64,000 nucleotides of DNA from contig JBDVOJ010000129.1 of the NCBI GenBank assembly GCA_039969155.1, positions 46,195 through 110,194 of the forward strand, given 5' to 3'. Positions 16,847 through 26,138 of the stretch are shown in pieces. Position numbers and translations under genes: made by a program. How positions within the stretch are numbered: position 1 is the stretch's first letter; each line of letters starts with the position of its first letter. The DNA is from GCA-002733465 sp039969155 (GTDB taxonomy: Bacteria > Pseudomonadota > Gammaproteobacteria > Enterobacterales > Kangiellaceae). Under the pieces are notes generated by a model. It searched no databases. It had not been told where the DNA came from and was given only the letters and a program-made list of their open reading frames with translations.

Positions 16847-19012
16847 ATGAAAACGTATTCGATTCTCAAACAATGTCTCAAGAATTTTATAATACTCTTT
16901 ATAAGCCTTGCATTAATTCCAATCAGTTCACTTTCGGCTGATGCATGGTTAGACGGCTCACCTGACGCCATATGGGAGCGCTCTCCGGGTGTATATAAAG
17001 AAAACGGCAATTGGTTCATTATATTTCATGCTAAGCCAAGTGATACAAACGTGCAGCTCTATGGCGACTTCACTAACGGTCTAACTAGTCCAATAAACTT
17101 AACCCGAACACCCGATGGAAAATTTTGGTGGTTTAAAGGAACCGATACTAGTTTTAGTCGAGCCCCGGCCCATGGAGATGAGTATCGTTTTAGATTAACC
17201 CGAGATGGCACCGTTCAAACCTTTCAAGATCCGGCCGCTCGCTGGGTATCTCATTCAGGTTTAGACACCGGTATGTCGAAAATTAGCATCAGCGATAATT
17301 ATCAATGGCAAACAGCCAACTGGGTGCGCCCAAAACAAGAACAACTTAACATCTATCAATTGCATCCTCTTCGTTTTACCGATCGAAACTCGGGAACACC
17401 CTTTCAACAAGTTATGGAAGAATTGGACAATGACGGAACGAATGATTATATCAACAATTTGGGCATTACCGCCTTGGAATTATTACCGGTTAATGAATTC
17501 GCAGGGGCGCTTAGTTGGGGTTACAACCCTTCATTTTTTTACGCCATTGAAGAATCTTACGGTGGCCCCGACGGGTTGAAAGCACTGGTTGATAAAGCGC
17601 ATCAAAATGGAATCGCGGTTATCCTTGATTTGGAGTTTAATCACGTTGCTAGTGGGGATAATATTCTTTGGACTATTGATAATGAAACCTATATGGATGG
17701 CGATACTGTGTGGGGGCCGCTATACAATTTCAATAACGATATTGCTAAACATTTTCTAATCCAGAATGTTCTCTACCTGGCTGAGGAATTCAAAATAGAC
17801 GGGTTTAGGTTTGACCACACTAATACAATACACAATCCTAATAGCGGATTCGTAACCGTTCCAGGAGATGGTGGTGGTTGGGATTTTTTAAGAGAGCTCT
17901 ATGGTAAAACCAAAGCACTAGATAGTGATATCTGGTTTACTGGTGAAGAGCTGCCTGATTGGTGGGGATTAACTTCCGATGATACCGGAGTAATTGTAGA
18001 AGGAAGCTCTCATGCACCGATGGACAGTCAATGGACTGATACTTTTCATGATAGCTTTAAAAGCGTTTTGACGGGTTCACACTTAGATAACTTATGGCCT
18101 GTATTTGGACATTTTGGAGATGGTTGGCAAGACGCAACGGTTTACACTGAATCTCATGACGAAGTCGGCAATACCGATGATCGAATAGCCAAACGAGGTC
18201 GCGATGGGAAGGGCTGGGAAATGAACCAATTATCTTTGACCGGCACAATAATGGCTCGCGGAACTCCAATGGTATTTATGGGACAAGAAGCCGGAGAGAG
18301 TAAACAGTTTCATATTGATTGGTGGTCCGACCGACTACCACTAGGTACTTATGAAACTAATCCGGCGCAAAAGAAAATACTTGATTGGTATAAAAAACTT
18401 AATGAAATCAGAAGTGATGACTTGTTAACGTTTGCGTCCTCAAATAGTTGGATTTCTCATATCCATAATAACAATGGGATTGCTGCTTTTACACGTGCCG
18501 ATTCGAAGTATGTTGTAGTAATGAACTTTTCAAACACAACTTGGTTTAACTACGACGTTGGGATTTCAGGAAACTATCGAGAAATCGCTAACACTAGTTG
18601 GGACGACTTTAATATCGGTGGGGTTCAGCAAGCGACTAGAGGAAGCTCGCAAGCTTTCGCGATTAACAACGTCCATATTCCAGCCTATGGGGCCGTGGTA
18701 TTAATTAAAGAAGCTTCTTCTACCGTGGAAGTTAATTTTAGTTGTCATAACGCAACGACCGAATGGGGCCAAAATATTTATATCGTGGGTAATATCGCAG
18801 CATTAGGTAATTGGGATACTAATAACGCCATCAAACTAGAGCCGACAGCTTATCCCACATGGACTGGTTCGATTGGGGCGTTGCCCGCAAACACCTTGAT
18901 CGAATGGAAGTGCATCAAACGCGATATCGGAAATGTAGTCTGGCAAGGTGGCGCGAATAATAGCCTAACAACGCCAAGCTCTGGTTTCTCTTCTAGCTCA
19001 GGAAACTTCTAG
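16847..19012 (+). CDS. Secreted GH13 alpha-amylase-family enzyme with C-terminal CBM20
   Basis: 721 residues with a signal peptide (hydrophobic FIILFISLALIPISSLSA, cleavage near 31). An N-terminal beta-sandwich like CBM48/E-set (about 45-135) precedes the (beta/alpha)8 barrel. GH13 regions: I, DLEFNHV (261-267); II, GFRFDHTN with nucleophile Asp323; III, TGEE with acid/base Glu367; IV, ESHDE with His437-Asp438. Residues about 628-721 form a starch-binding CBM20 ending in a Ser/Gly-rich tail. Regions II and IV, together with the N-terminal sandwich, resemble branching enzymes and trehalohydrolases more than classical amylases, so the exact specificity (amylase, maltogenic or branching-like) is open. 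Export and CBM20 indicate action on external starch or glycogen. It stands alone after oxyR. Confidence 0.9.
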   Translation: MKTYSILKQCLKNFIILFISLALIPISSLSADAWLDGSPDAIWERSPGVYKENGNWFIIFHAKPSDTNVQLYGDFTNGLTSPINLTRTPDGKFWWFKGTDTSFSRAPAHGDEYRFRLTRDGTVQTFQDPAARWVSHSGLDTGMSKISISDNYQWQTANWVRPKQEQLNIYQLHPLRFTDRNSGTPFQQVMEELDNDGTNDYINNLGITALELLPVNEFAGALSWGYNPSFFYAIEESYGGPDGLKALVDKAHQNGIAVILDLEFNHVASGDNILWTIDNETYMDGDTVWGPLYNFNNDIAKHFLIQNVLYLAEEFKIDGFRFDHTNTIHNPNSGFVTVPGDGGGWDFLRELYGKTKALDSDIWFTGEELPDWWGLTSDDTGVIVEGSSHAPMDSQWTDTFHDSFKSVLTGSHLDNLWPVFGHFGDGWQDATVYTESHDEVGNTDDRIAKRGRDGKGWEMNQLSLTGTIMARGTPMVFMGQEAGESKQFHIDWWSDRLPLGTYETNPAQKKILDWYKKLNEIRSDDLLTFASSNSWISHIHNNNGIAAFTRADSKYVVVMNFSNTTWFNYDVGISGNYREIANTSWDDFNIGGVQQATRGSSQAFAINNVHIPAYGAVVLIKEASSTVEVNFSCHNATTEWGQNIYIVGNIAALGNWDTNNAIKLEPTAYPTWTGSIGALPANTLIEWKCIKRDIGNVVWQGGANNSLTTPSSGFSSSSGNF

Positions 19013-19150
19013 TCTTACTTGAGATAGGAGTATATCCCTACTTGGAGTTGAGAGATCTCGCACACAATAGACATCTAATAACGCCTTTTTGCTTTCGATG
19101 TAATTTGGCACACTAGATTCATTCTCTTAACACCATGATAAGGAAATGAA

Positions 19151-19348
19151 ATGTCTACAAACAAACACGAATGGGCAACTTTCTATAAAGGAAGATTAAG
19201 ATTAAAAGCATGTATTTGTTGCGGCCAAATGTCTCTGCCGAGCAATGCAGATAGTCACTGTGAAAAAGGAAATATATCATCGAGTCCAATATTGAAAGCC
19301 GGGTACAGTCTAACCAGACCGGCGGCGAGAGTTCTACGAGCGGGTTAA
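19151..19348 (+). CDS. Small hypothetical Cys-containing protein
   Basis: 65 codons from an ATG preceded by AAGGAAA. The product has a cluster CICCGQ (about 21-26) with a fourth cysteine in SHCEKG, a possible small zinc site, and a basic C-terminus. No family is recognised. The other reading frame from about 19256 continues past its stop (see next entry), so a frameshift that truncated a longer protein cannot be excluded. Confidence 0.45.
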   Translation: MSTNKHEWATFYKGRLRLKACICCGQMSLPSNADSHCEKGNISSSPILKAGYSLTRPAARVLRAG

Positions 19349-19365
19349 CCTCAAAATTAAACCAA

Positions 19366-19530
19366 TTGAGAACGATTTTAATTAACGAGTGTCAGCTGCG
19401 CTCGTTTTCATATCAATACACTTTGCTAGCTTGTGAGCGTGCTAATTTTTACTACTCGGAAGGTTATTCATTTGAGGCAAGTATTAATGCAGGACTAAAC
19501 TTTGTGGAAGAACTTAAAGCAATTCAATGA
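19366..19530 (+). other. Possible short coding frame or gene relic
   Basis: A frame open from a stop near 19258 to TGA at 19528-19530 has no ATG; a TTG at 19366 would give 54 residues. The translation has protein-like composition (YTLLACERANFYYSEG, then a C-terminal amphipathic NFVEELKAIQ). It is in a different frame from the 65-codon gene it overlaps upstream. It may be the detached C-terminus of that gene or of a lost one. Confidence 0.25.
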
Positions 19531-19538
19531 TCCGCATA

Positions 19539-20192
19539 TTAGTATTCGAGAGGTAAAACGCTAGAGTGTTTAGATACAAATCGTTTTAACCTATCTAATT
19601 CACTCACAGCTATCCCTCCATAATAACTTTGAATTAATTCTAAATTATTCAATGTTTTTAGTGCTTTGTGGGTAGACAATACGGTAAGCCCTAAGAGTTC
19701 AGCACAATCGCTTTGCCGAATTGTTAAATTGGTAGTTTCTTGCTCAATACAAAGAGATAATAATATTTTTGCTAGCCGCACGTGAGTAGGTAATCTTTTA
19801 ATATCATCCAAGAGCTCTAAAACGGTATGCAGTTTCTCCGAAATATTGGTCAACATATACTGAGCGACTATAGGCTGCTTGGCCAACCAAAACGCAAATT
19901 GTTTTTGGTTGATTAGGATAATTTCACAATCACTAAACGCAGTTGCATTATGTGTTCTCGGCAGATCAGTAAACAAAGTAAATTCTCCAAAAGTGTCTCC
20001 CTCTTTTAATAATGCTGTCAGTTGATACCGTCCTTCTAAATCAAAATTTCCTACTTTTACAACACCTTTAACAATAATCGACAAGCCTGGTTTTGAGTCA
20101 CCACGGGTATGAATCAACTGACCTTTTAGGTATCGATACATCCGACCATACTCATGTGCGACATCTAACATTGACTGGGGAAGCTGCCTCAA
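19539..20192 (-). CDS. Crp/Fnr-family transcriptional regulator
   Basis: About 217 residues if started at the TTG at 20192, which has AGAGGT eight bases upstream; an internal ATG lies at 20171. The frame stays open to 20339 but that would overlap the divergent gene and adds residues without family character. The cyclic-nucleotide-binding beta-roll is clear (YLKGQLIHTRGD, then the cassette GDTFGEFTLFTDLPRTHNAT). The C-terminal HTH is TIRQSDCAELLGL with recognition helix LSTHKALKTLNNL. No Fnr-type N-terminal cysteines are present. It probably controls the divergent desaturase-family gene, about 130 bases away. Confidence 0.82.
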   Translation of the reverse strand: MRQLPQSMLDVAHEYGRMYRYLKGQLIHTRGDSKPGLSIIVKGVVKVGNFDLEGRYQLTALLKEGDTFGEFTLFTDLPRTHNATAFSDCEIILINQKQFAFWLAKQPIVAQYMLTNISEKLHTVLELLDDIKRLPTHVRLAKILLSLCIEQETTNLTIRQSDCAELLGLTVLSTHKALKTLNNLELIQSYYGGIAVSELDRLKRFVSKHSSVLPLEY

Positions 20193-20320
20193 TTTTAACG
20201 ACCTCTTGTAAGTAAACTTTGTTTGAGCTGATTGCTTTTTTAAAATATATACATCTATATATTTAGTTGCAAATCTAATTGCTACTTTAATGGCCCACAA
20301 AGAATAAAAAAGAAAAAACC

Positions 20321-21142
20321 ATGACGTACCAAATACCAATTTTGATTATCTTTGCATTATTTGCGATAAAAGAAGCTAGTCACAAAGGGTTACTGAGAAA
20401 AAGGTCAGAAGTATCAGACGATGGCATCGTCGAAGTCGCTAGTACTGTGATGCTATTGGCTTTTACTCAGCCACTTATTCTATTCTTAGCGGGGTATTTT
20501 ATGTCACTGATGTTCCCCGAGTACGCTGGAGCATTGACCAACACCTCTATATTGGTGCAGGTTTTGTTGCTTTTAATACTTGATGACATGCTACAGTATT
20601 GGTGGCATAGAACCTGTCATGCCACACGGTGGTTATACAAGCTCCATAGAGCACACCATAATGCAAAATACATGAGCGTTAGAATCATATATCGTAATAA
20701 CTTCTTCTTTTATTTCATTATGCCGTCCCTATGGCTCTCTGGAATTTTAATTTATTTAGGGCTTGGATGGGTATATGCAGGCTACTTGATAATTAAATTG
20801 ACCGTAATCACGGGAGCACACTCCGAGTGGAAGTGGGATAAGCCTCTTTATCAGAATAAGTTTACAAGACCAATTATGTGGTTCGTTGAAAGGCTGATTT
20901 CAACACCTTCGACCCACAGTGCACATCATGGGTACGACCCCGAAGATGGTATTACCGCCTACAAAGGTAATTATGGGAACCTTTTATTCTTTTGGGACGT
21001 TTTATTTGGAACCGCCCACATTAATCGAAAGTACCCACCTGCGTACGGCGTTAAAGGAATGTTTAAAGCAGGCTGGGGCGAGCAACTATTTTGGCCACTG
21101 GTCCCATCAAGAAAAAAGAAGCGCTTTGATAAAAAAGAGTAG
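20321..21142 (+). CDS. Sterol desaturase / fatty acid hydroxylase family membrane protein
   Basis: 273 residues with N-terminal and central TM helices. The di-iron histidine boxes are HX3H at His96/His100 (WWHRTCH), HX2HH at His109/His112/His113 (LHRAHH), and HX2HH at His199/His202/His203 (HSAHH), with an extra His167. This is the fatty acid hydroxylase superfamily, which uses O2 to hydroxylate or desaturate lipids in the inner membrane. The bacterial substrate is unknown. The ATG has a poor ribosome site but gives a sensible TM start. The Crp/Fnr regulator is divergent. Confidence 0.88.
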   Translation: MTYQIPILIIFALFAIKEASHKGLLRKRSEVSDDGIVEVASTVMLLAFTQPLILFLAGYFMSLMFPEYAGALTNTSILVQVLLLLILDDMLQYWWHRTCHATRWLYKLHRAHHNAKYMSVRIIYRNNFFFYFIMPSLWLSGILIYLGLGWVYAGYLIIKLTVITGAHSEWKWDKPLYQNKFTRPIMWFVERLISTPSTHSAHHGYDPEDGITAYKGNYGNLLFFWDVLFGTAHINRKYPPAYGVKGMFKAGWGEQLFWPLVPSRKKKRFDKKE

Positions 21143-21300
21143 TCTTAGAGTTAAAAACACTAATATTCGATTCAGTTTTAATTAGATTTCACCCATTTGC
21201 TACGTCATTAAAGAGTACTAAATTTAAGTAACAACATTACGCAGCTAATATTTCAGCAAGCTTCGGCCGCACGAGCTCTAACAGCAATGATAGTAATTAA

Positions 21301-21363
21301 TCCATTACGAAACGAGCTGACGATGCTTTATACCAAGCAGAGAGCCATGCAATATTTGAGTGA
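21301..21363 (+). pseudogene. Relic of a GGDEF-domain C-terminus
   Basis: Twenty codons before TGA (21361-21363) read as SITKRADDALYQAESHA. This matches the conserved C-terminal helix of diguanylate cyclase GGDEF domains (consensus KRADxALYxAKxxGRN). The same frame is closed by TAA immediately upstream, and no GGDEF active-site motif is seen before it. It looks like the last remnant of a deleted gene. Confidence 0.5.
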
Positions 21364-21437
21364 CTAAGCCGGCATCTTGCTTATATAGGGCATCAATAAC
21401 TAAGATAAAAATTTTAAACCACTGCTAAAGCCATCAA

Positions 21438-22145
21438 CTAGTCTTTTGTCATTTTGTTTTCTAACAAAAAACCGAAAAGCCCGAGTAGAATAAATAATAA
21501 CGCGATGACACCCATAATTCGATTTTCAATTCTTACTAATTCAAGCTGTTTGGTTAAACGATAAGTTCTTGAACCGCCTGTGACGGGCACATTAAATATT
21601 TGCCCTTTGTAACGTTCTGTCAGTATGTAGTGTTCATCATAGCGTTCTTTCATTTTGTCCTGACGTCTTACCCGCTCAAGATTATCTCCATAATAATTAT
21701 CGAGATAATTACTGAAAATCTCCTTTGATTCACCAGCCAGCACAATACCCGTTGATTTGTAATTATATTGTGTCTCTGGAAAAACCAGCGCGAAAAAACT
21801 CGAAACAGCCAATACGATGCCTAGAATCGTGGATACGGAAGCGCCAAAAATCCAGATTTTTCGATTCCTTATGGTCGCACTTTCTCGGTATTTAAGAAAA
21901 TTAGCAACCTCCGGAATTTGTCTTAGTTGACGATGAATAACGGATGAATCCACCTCGTTCAGAATGGTGTGAGTATCCATCTCAAAAACTTTTAATATCA
22001 ACTGAAATATGTCCGCAGATGGCACCGACTTTCCGTTTTCCAGCTTAGATAAATAAGATTGCTCTATTCCTATGGCCTCAGCTAATTGCGGCTGCGTCCA
22101 GTTCTTTAAGGTTCGTAACTGTTTAATCTTTTCACCAAAGTGCAT
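21438..22145 (-). CDS. XRE-family HTH protein with two C-terminal TM helices
   Basis: 235 residues. Residues 5-60 are a canonical Cro/CI HTH (WTQPQLAEAIGIEQSYLSKL). Two TM helices (about 97-122 and 212-230) enclose an extracytoplasmic segment of about 90 residues rich in Tyr, Asp and Arg. This is a membrane-anchored one-component regulator layout, with a DNA-binding head inside and a small sensor loop outside. Its targets are unknown. The divergent TPR-protein gene across a 415-base gap is the nearest candidate. Confidence 0.8.
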   Translation of the reverse strand: MHFGEKIKQLRTLKNWTQPQLAEAIGIEQSYLSKLENGKSVPSADIFQLILKVFEMDTHTILNEVDSSVIHRQLRQIPEVANFLKYRESATIRNRKIWIFGASVSTILGIVLAVSSFFALVFPETQYNYKSTGIVLAGESKEIFSNYLDNYYGDNLERVRRQDKMKERYDEHYILTERYKGQIFNVPVTGGSRTYRLTKQLELVRIENRIMGVIALLFILLGLFGFLLENKMTKD

Positions 22146-22560
22146 CTTGTTCCCCTTATTAAGGTTATCTAACTAATTGATTCAGCGGATTATTCTTTGG
22201 TATTCCTGAGCAACTAGAAAGATGAATATCGATGAATAATAACTTATATTGGTGAATTTTCACCACCAATAGCGAACATTCAGAAAAACACTGGTGCTTG
22301 TTTGGTTGGATTCAGTTGCTATTAAGCCCTATAGCGCTACGATCCGAAAATAGTAGAGCGAAGGTCAAAATTGATTTCGAACTCGCCGCTTAATCGCAGA
22401 TTCTCCTCTCACTTTTGTTAGCGAGTTGTACGCGTTAGTCTTGTGTTAGCATAGTCGCGGTCAAAGTTGACGATGTTTTGCCTGAGATACCGAATGAAAC
22501 CGTTATTGTTGAAACGGTTAGTCGTCGATTTAATTGAGCATATACAATAAAGGTAAATAA
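22146..22560. other. 415-base intergenic region with two inverted repeats
   Basis: No gene is supported. A perfect dyad, GGTGAATTTTCACC (22251-22264), lies about 105 bases upstream of the XRE gene. A second inverted repeat, AACCGTT/AACGGTT with an 8-base loop, lies about 40-60 bases before the TPR gene. Either may be an operator or an mRNA hairpin. Confidence 0.5.
22251..22264. promoter_or_regulatory. Perfect 14-bp dyad GGTGAATTTTCACC, candidate operator
   Basis: GGTGAA and TTCACC are exact inverted copies around TT, in the divergent region between the XRE membrane regulator and the TPR gene. Autoregulation by the XRE protein is a guess from position and from the size of the dyad. Confidence 0.35.
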
Positions 22561-24384
22561 GTGTTTAAAGATTACTCTCGAAAAACTAGTTTGGTTGTAT
22601 TTTTGCTGGTGTCTCTTTCACCCTGTGTTGCAGTAGCGCAAGAGTCTCGGCCAATCACCATTTGCCAAAAGAGTCTTGAGAATGGCAACTATCGAGAAGC
22701 TTCGGCGGTCTGTACTCAGCAATTACTCAAAAGCCAAACCGACAACGGGCAATTAGAAAGCTTACAAATACAATTGTCGTTAGTGGATATTTACCACGCA
22801 TTAGGCGAAAAGTCGAAAGAACAATCTACTCTCGATGAGATTGCTAGCCACCCGCAATTTAATAGATACCCAGAGATAAGTTACCGTTGGCACCGCCAAA
22901 AAGGTCGACTAGCGTATTTTGAAAATGAATTTGAATTAGCTAAAAAGCATTTATATCAAGGACTGGCTATTGCTCAAACCGCAAAACAGCCTACTTGGGT
23001 AAGCAAGAGCTTCAATGACGTCGGACTTATAGAATCGAAATTTAACGATTACAAAAAGTCATTAGTCCACTATCAAAGTAGTCTGGCGCTCAAACTAGAG
23101 CAAGGGGATGCCTATGCTGTAGGTACGACTCTTAACAATATTGGTCTTAATTACACTAAACTTGAGAACTATTCACGGGCCGTAGAATATTACGAAAGAG
23201 CACTTTCATCGTTTTTGCTCTATACCCAAAATGACCACTTTGATCGAAGGGTATTTGATAATATTACCCATCTATATGAAGACTTGGCCGTCGCCTATAG
23301 CCAATTAGATGATAAAGCAAAAGAAGCCTTTTACGAGCAAAAGACCTTGCAATCCGTTGCCAACAAAACATCTCCAAGACAACAAGCCCGAGCACTTATC
23401 AATATTGCCAAACTTGAGATTCAAGCCGATAACCTTAAATCAGCGCAAGCTTTTTTAGATCGCGCGACTGAATTGCAGGAGTCAGAACAATTTGACTTGC
23501 GCCTTGAATTAGCAGTGGAAAAATCGAAAGTTTTTCTCGCTTCTAACGATTTAGAAAATGCTATTTATCACGCGAATTCGGGACTAATTATTGCCAAAGA
23601 AAAGAACAGTTTACAAGTCATTGCTGAGCTCTATCAGATATTGAGTTCGGCTTATAACAAACAAGATATTCATACTGCCTACCACTACTTAAAACTGTTC
23701 GCGCAAACTAGAGAGGCTTACTTAAAGCAAAAATTTGATTCTGAGTTAAGTTCAATACAGCTAAGAATCGAAAACCAGCAAATTGAACATCAGTTGATGT
23801 CTGAAAAAATTAGTAACGCAGAAAATCAAACCAAAATACAGCGACTAACCAATTGGACCCTGATGGTCGTCATTTTGCTGATGATAAGTTTTGCAGCCAT
23901 CATTTTTATCGGATATAGAAAAAGAAAAGAGCGTCAGGTGTTATTGGAAAGCATACAATCTCATCAACAGCAATTAATGCTACTCGATGATAAATTTCAG
24001 CACTTGAATCAATCGCAGGAGCCAACTATATCCGCTGAAGATTCAAAGCAAAAATTACGCGAGACCTTAGTCAACACCATGTTAAATGTAGTATCTATAT
24101 GGGAAAAGCATACAGGTAAGAACAAAGTAGAGTTGGCAGAAAAGAGCAAGCTATGGACTGTGTCGATTGATAACGGTAATTTAAGAACTCGCTCTTTAGA
24201 TAAATATCTCACTTTAGATAAGATTCCTGCCAACCCAAAATGGCGGAATGTAGCAGGAACTTGTCATTTTGTATTGTCTGACGAATCACTCGACAGTGGC
24301 GCACGCTCCCAATTAAAGATGGATTTGGACAATCTCATGCGAGCAGTGAAATCCTTTTCACTCTCAACCCAACATCATTCCTAG
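22561..24384 (+). CDS. TPR-repeat membrane protein
   Basis: 607 residues from a GTG start with a weak AAAGG site. A signal peptide (about 1-27) precedes several TPR units between residues 35 and 400 (for example AVGTTLNNIGLNYTKLENYSR and LALEVEK-like helices). A coiled coil leads to a TM helix (about 433-453, MVVILLMISFAAIIFIGY), then a second coiled coil and a cytosolic tail of about 110 residues with no recognised domain. This is the layout of periplasmic-TPR/TM signalling proteins, often followed by an HTH or GGDEF; here the tail is neither. Function unknown. Confidence 0.75.
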   Translation: MFKDYSRKTSLVVFLLVSLSPCVAVAQESRPITICQKSLENGNYREASAVCTQQLLKSQTDNGQLESLQIQLSLVDIYHALGEKSKEQSTLDEIASHPQFNRYPEISYRWHRQKGRLAYFENEFELAKKHLYQGLAIAQTAKQPTWVSKSFNDVGLIESKFNDYKKSLVHYQSSLALKLEQGDAYAVGTTLNNIGLNYTKLENYSRAVEYYERALSSFLLYTQNDHFDRRVFDNITHLYEDLAVAYSQLDDKAKEAFYEQKTLQSVANKTSPRQQARALINIAKLEIQADNLKSAQAFLDRATELQESEQFDLRLELAVEKSKVFLASNDLENAIYHANSGLIIAKEKNSLQVIAELYQILSSAYNKQDIHTAYHYLKLFAQTREAYLKQKFDSELSSIQLRIENQQIEHQLMSEKISNAENQTKIQRLTNWTLMVVILLMISFAAIIFIGYRKRKERQVLLESIQSHQQQLMLLDDKFQHLNQSQEPTISAEDSKQKLRETLVNTMLNVVSIWEKHTGKNKVELAEKSKLWTVSIDNGNLRTRSLDKYLTLDKIPANPKWRNVAGTCHFVLSDESLDSGARSQLKMDLDNLMRAVKSFSLSTQHHS

Positions 24385-24388
24385 CAAT

Positions 24389-24904
24389 TTAACTATCGAC
24401 GCTATTGTCTAATTCTAAGTAACCACAATTAAAGCTGAGTCCGTCTAACAAATTGTAACTCAAGTGATGATCTGCGCTAGCAGTGTCTGAATCAACGAAA
24501 GTTGAAGGCCCAATATATAAAGGTACTAACTCGGTTGGGTAAGCATTTGGCTGCTGAAGCCCCAACTCATAGCAAGTGGTCACCGCCGCACTTCTCGCTT
24601 GGCTAAAATGATCGAACTGACCACAGGTCTTGGACCCAATGTTTTCGCAACTAAGTGCAGGGTCTCTGGGTACTGCGACTAATTTTTGGGAGCGATTTTT
24701 AATATAGTCAACTTGAGTACCGTGACCATTAATTGCCAAAATCTCACCCTGAGTTAGATGATAGTTTGCCACCGCCACAAAATTACTGCTACCACTTTGT
24801 TGAGTCAAGATTTCCGATAAAAACTCATGCGCAGGCGCTATACCAACAAATTGATTAATCGCGACAATAGCCGCAATTTTTTTCAACAACTTAAGTTTGT
24901 TCAT
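24389..24904 (-). CDS. Secreted hypothetical protein
   Basis: 171 residues, with an N-terminal signal peptide (KIAAIVAINQFVGIAPAHE) and an AGGAC ribosome site. The mature part contains five cysteines (ALSCENIGSKTCGQFDHF, TTCYELG, FNCGYLE), consistent with disulfides. No family is recognised. It is convergent with the TPR gene, with four bases between stops. Confidence 0.6.
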   Translation of the reverse strand: MNKLKLLKKIAAIVAINQFVGIAPAHEFLSEILTQQSGSSNFVAVANYHLTQGEILAINGHGTQVDYIKNRSQKLVAVPRDPALSCENIGSKTCGQFDHFSQARSAAVTTCYELGLQQPNAYPTELVPLYIGPSTFVDSDTASADHHLSYNLLDGLSFNCGYLELDNSVDS

Positions 24905-25281
24905 TTTAAAGTCCTACAATTATTAGTTAAATGAAAGTGCCAAATAATTCGTGTTACATAATAGTCTGCGTTTGTTAGGTGATTGTTAAGTGATTCACTG
25001 GTAAATTATGGTAAAAAAGCATCTTTATTCATATTAATCATATAGTTAGCCCACCGTACAATTTCTAGACCCAGTCGAATTCAGCTCAATTTTACCAATC
25101 TATTCCTGTGCTTTTTCTGGTTGAGAATTAGCGTTGCCCCTAATATCGATAACGATTTAAAGCGCAAAACATCGGCTGATTGACTTTACTGGACGACAGC
25201 CAACCGCGCCTCTTTAATCACTATCTCGTTTTGCTATTCGACATTTGAAGTCGACTTAAAATTATATTGAGGAGTTAAATA
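24905..25281. other. 377-base intergenic region, nothing recognised
   Basis: This is the leader region for two divergent secreted-protein genes. It is AT-rich; no RNA gene, repeat or persuasive promoter was found by eye. AGGAG at 25271-25275 is the ribosome site of the following gene. Confidence 0.5.
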
Positions 25282-25716
25282 ATGAAAAAATTCATCTTGG
25301 CATTAGTGATGTCTACTGGAATGATGAGTCAGTTAGCGGGCGCTGCGCCAGTGTCTTCTTCGGGTTGGTTTTATACTGCAGTTAGCTATAGCGGTGGTGA
25401 ACCGAGTTTTCATCATGTTGGAGCATTTTCAAGCGAAGAAGACTGTAATGTTGCGCGTAACAACGACTACGGTGATGGCGGTGCGATACCTTGGGATGGC
25501 GGACCAGGCTGTTTCTACTTATACGAATCGGATATCCCATCGTACAATGAGTTATTAGAACACTGGAATATGTCCGCGGGTGATAATAACGGATTACCAA
25601 ATGTTGGTGTAGATTTTCAAGAGCTTCTAGATGCTGTCACTGTTCTTATCGAGGAGCATGCCATTATTAGATATCGCGCTTCAATGGATAAATTAACTGC
25701 GAGCAAAGAGCGATAG
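25282..25716 (+). CDS. Small secreted hypothetical protein
   Basis: 144 residues. The signal peptide MKKFILALVMSTGMMSQLAG is followed by a Gly/Tyr/Ser-rich mature domain with two cysteines (EEDCNVARN and GPGCFYLYES) that may pair, then an amphipathic helix near the C-terminus. The AGGAG site eight bases from ATG supports the start, and a strong hairpin follows the stop. No family is recognised. Confidence 0.65.
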   Translation: MKKFILALVMSTGMMSQLAGAAPVSSSGWFYTAVSYSGGEPSFHHVGAFSSEEDCNVARNNDYGDGGAIPWDGGPGCFYLYESDIPSYNELLEHWNMSAGDNNGLPNVGVDFQELLDAVTVLIEEHAIIRYRASMDKLTASKER

Positions 25717-25731
25717 CTTTTTATAGTTAGC

Positions 25732-25767
25732 AGCAATGATTCCTCTGACAAAAGAGGGTTCATTGCT
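25732..25767 (+). terminator. Terminator-like hairpin
   Basis: AGCAATGATTCCTCT (25732-25746) pairs with AGAGGGTTCATTGCT (25753-25767), 13 of 15 positions matching, with a six-base loop GACAAA. It begins 16 bases after the preceding stop codon. The T run that follows is weak. Confidence 0.65.
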
Positions 25768-25871
25768 CTCATTATTCCTTGATTGATGTCGATAGGCTGG
25801 CTTTGTGTTTGTCATCAATTAGTTCAGATACCAAAGTCTTTGGGTTATAAATCTACAAAGCTAGCTTCAAC

Positions 25872-26138
25872 TTATTCGTCAAAACGTCGCTTAATTCTCT
25901 TGTAAGTTTCTTTCAATTCTTCTCCTATAATTTTAGTTTTAGAAATAACTTCATGAGACGTTTCTTTTGTACCATCAGCAATAGCATCCGCCTTAATTTT
26001 AAATGATTCCCACTTTTTGTCCGCTTCTTGAATTTCATCTCTTACTTCCATTGAAGCTAGATGAAGTTTTAGATTAATTTCGTCTCTTTCTGCTTTAAGT
26101 TTTTGGCTCAAATGTTCAAACTCTTTTTTAAAGTCCAT
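25872..26138 (-). CDS. Small coiled-coil protein
   Basis: 88 residues that are almost entirely charged helix (EFEHLSQKLKAERDEINLKL and ISKTKIIGEELKETYKRIKR), with no TM helix or signal peptide. Such short Lys/Glu-rich helical proteins resemble stress-associated coiled-coil proteins and phasin-like proteins, but I cannot assign a family. It stands alone in its orientation between a terminator and the MATE operon end. Confidence 0.6.
   Translation of the reverse strand: MDFKKEFEHLSQKLKAERDEINLKLHLASMEVRDEIQEADKKWESFKIKADAIADGTKETSHEVISKTKIIGEELKETYKRIKRRFDE

Noticed and set aside
20193..20339. Longer N-terminus for the Crp/Fnr regulator
   Set aside because: It would overlap the divergent desaturase start, uses a TTG without ribosome site, and makes the protein longer than the family.
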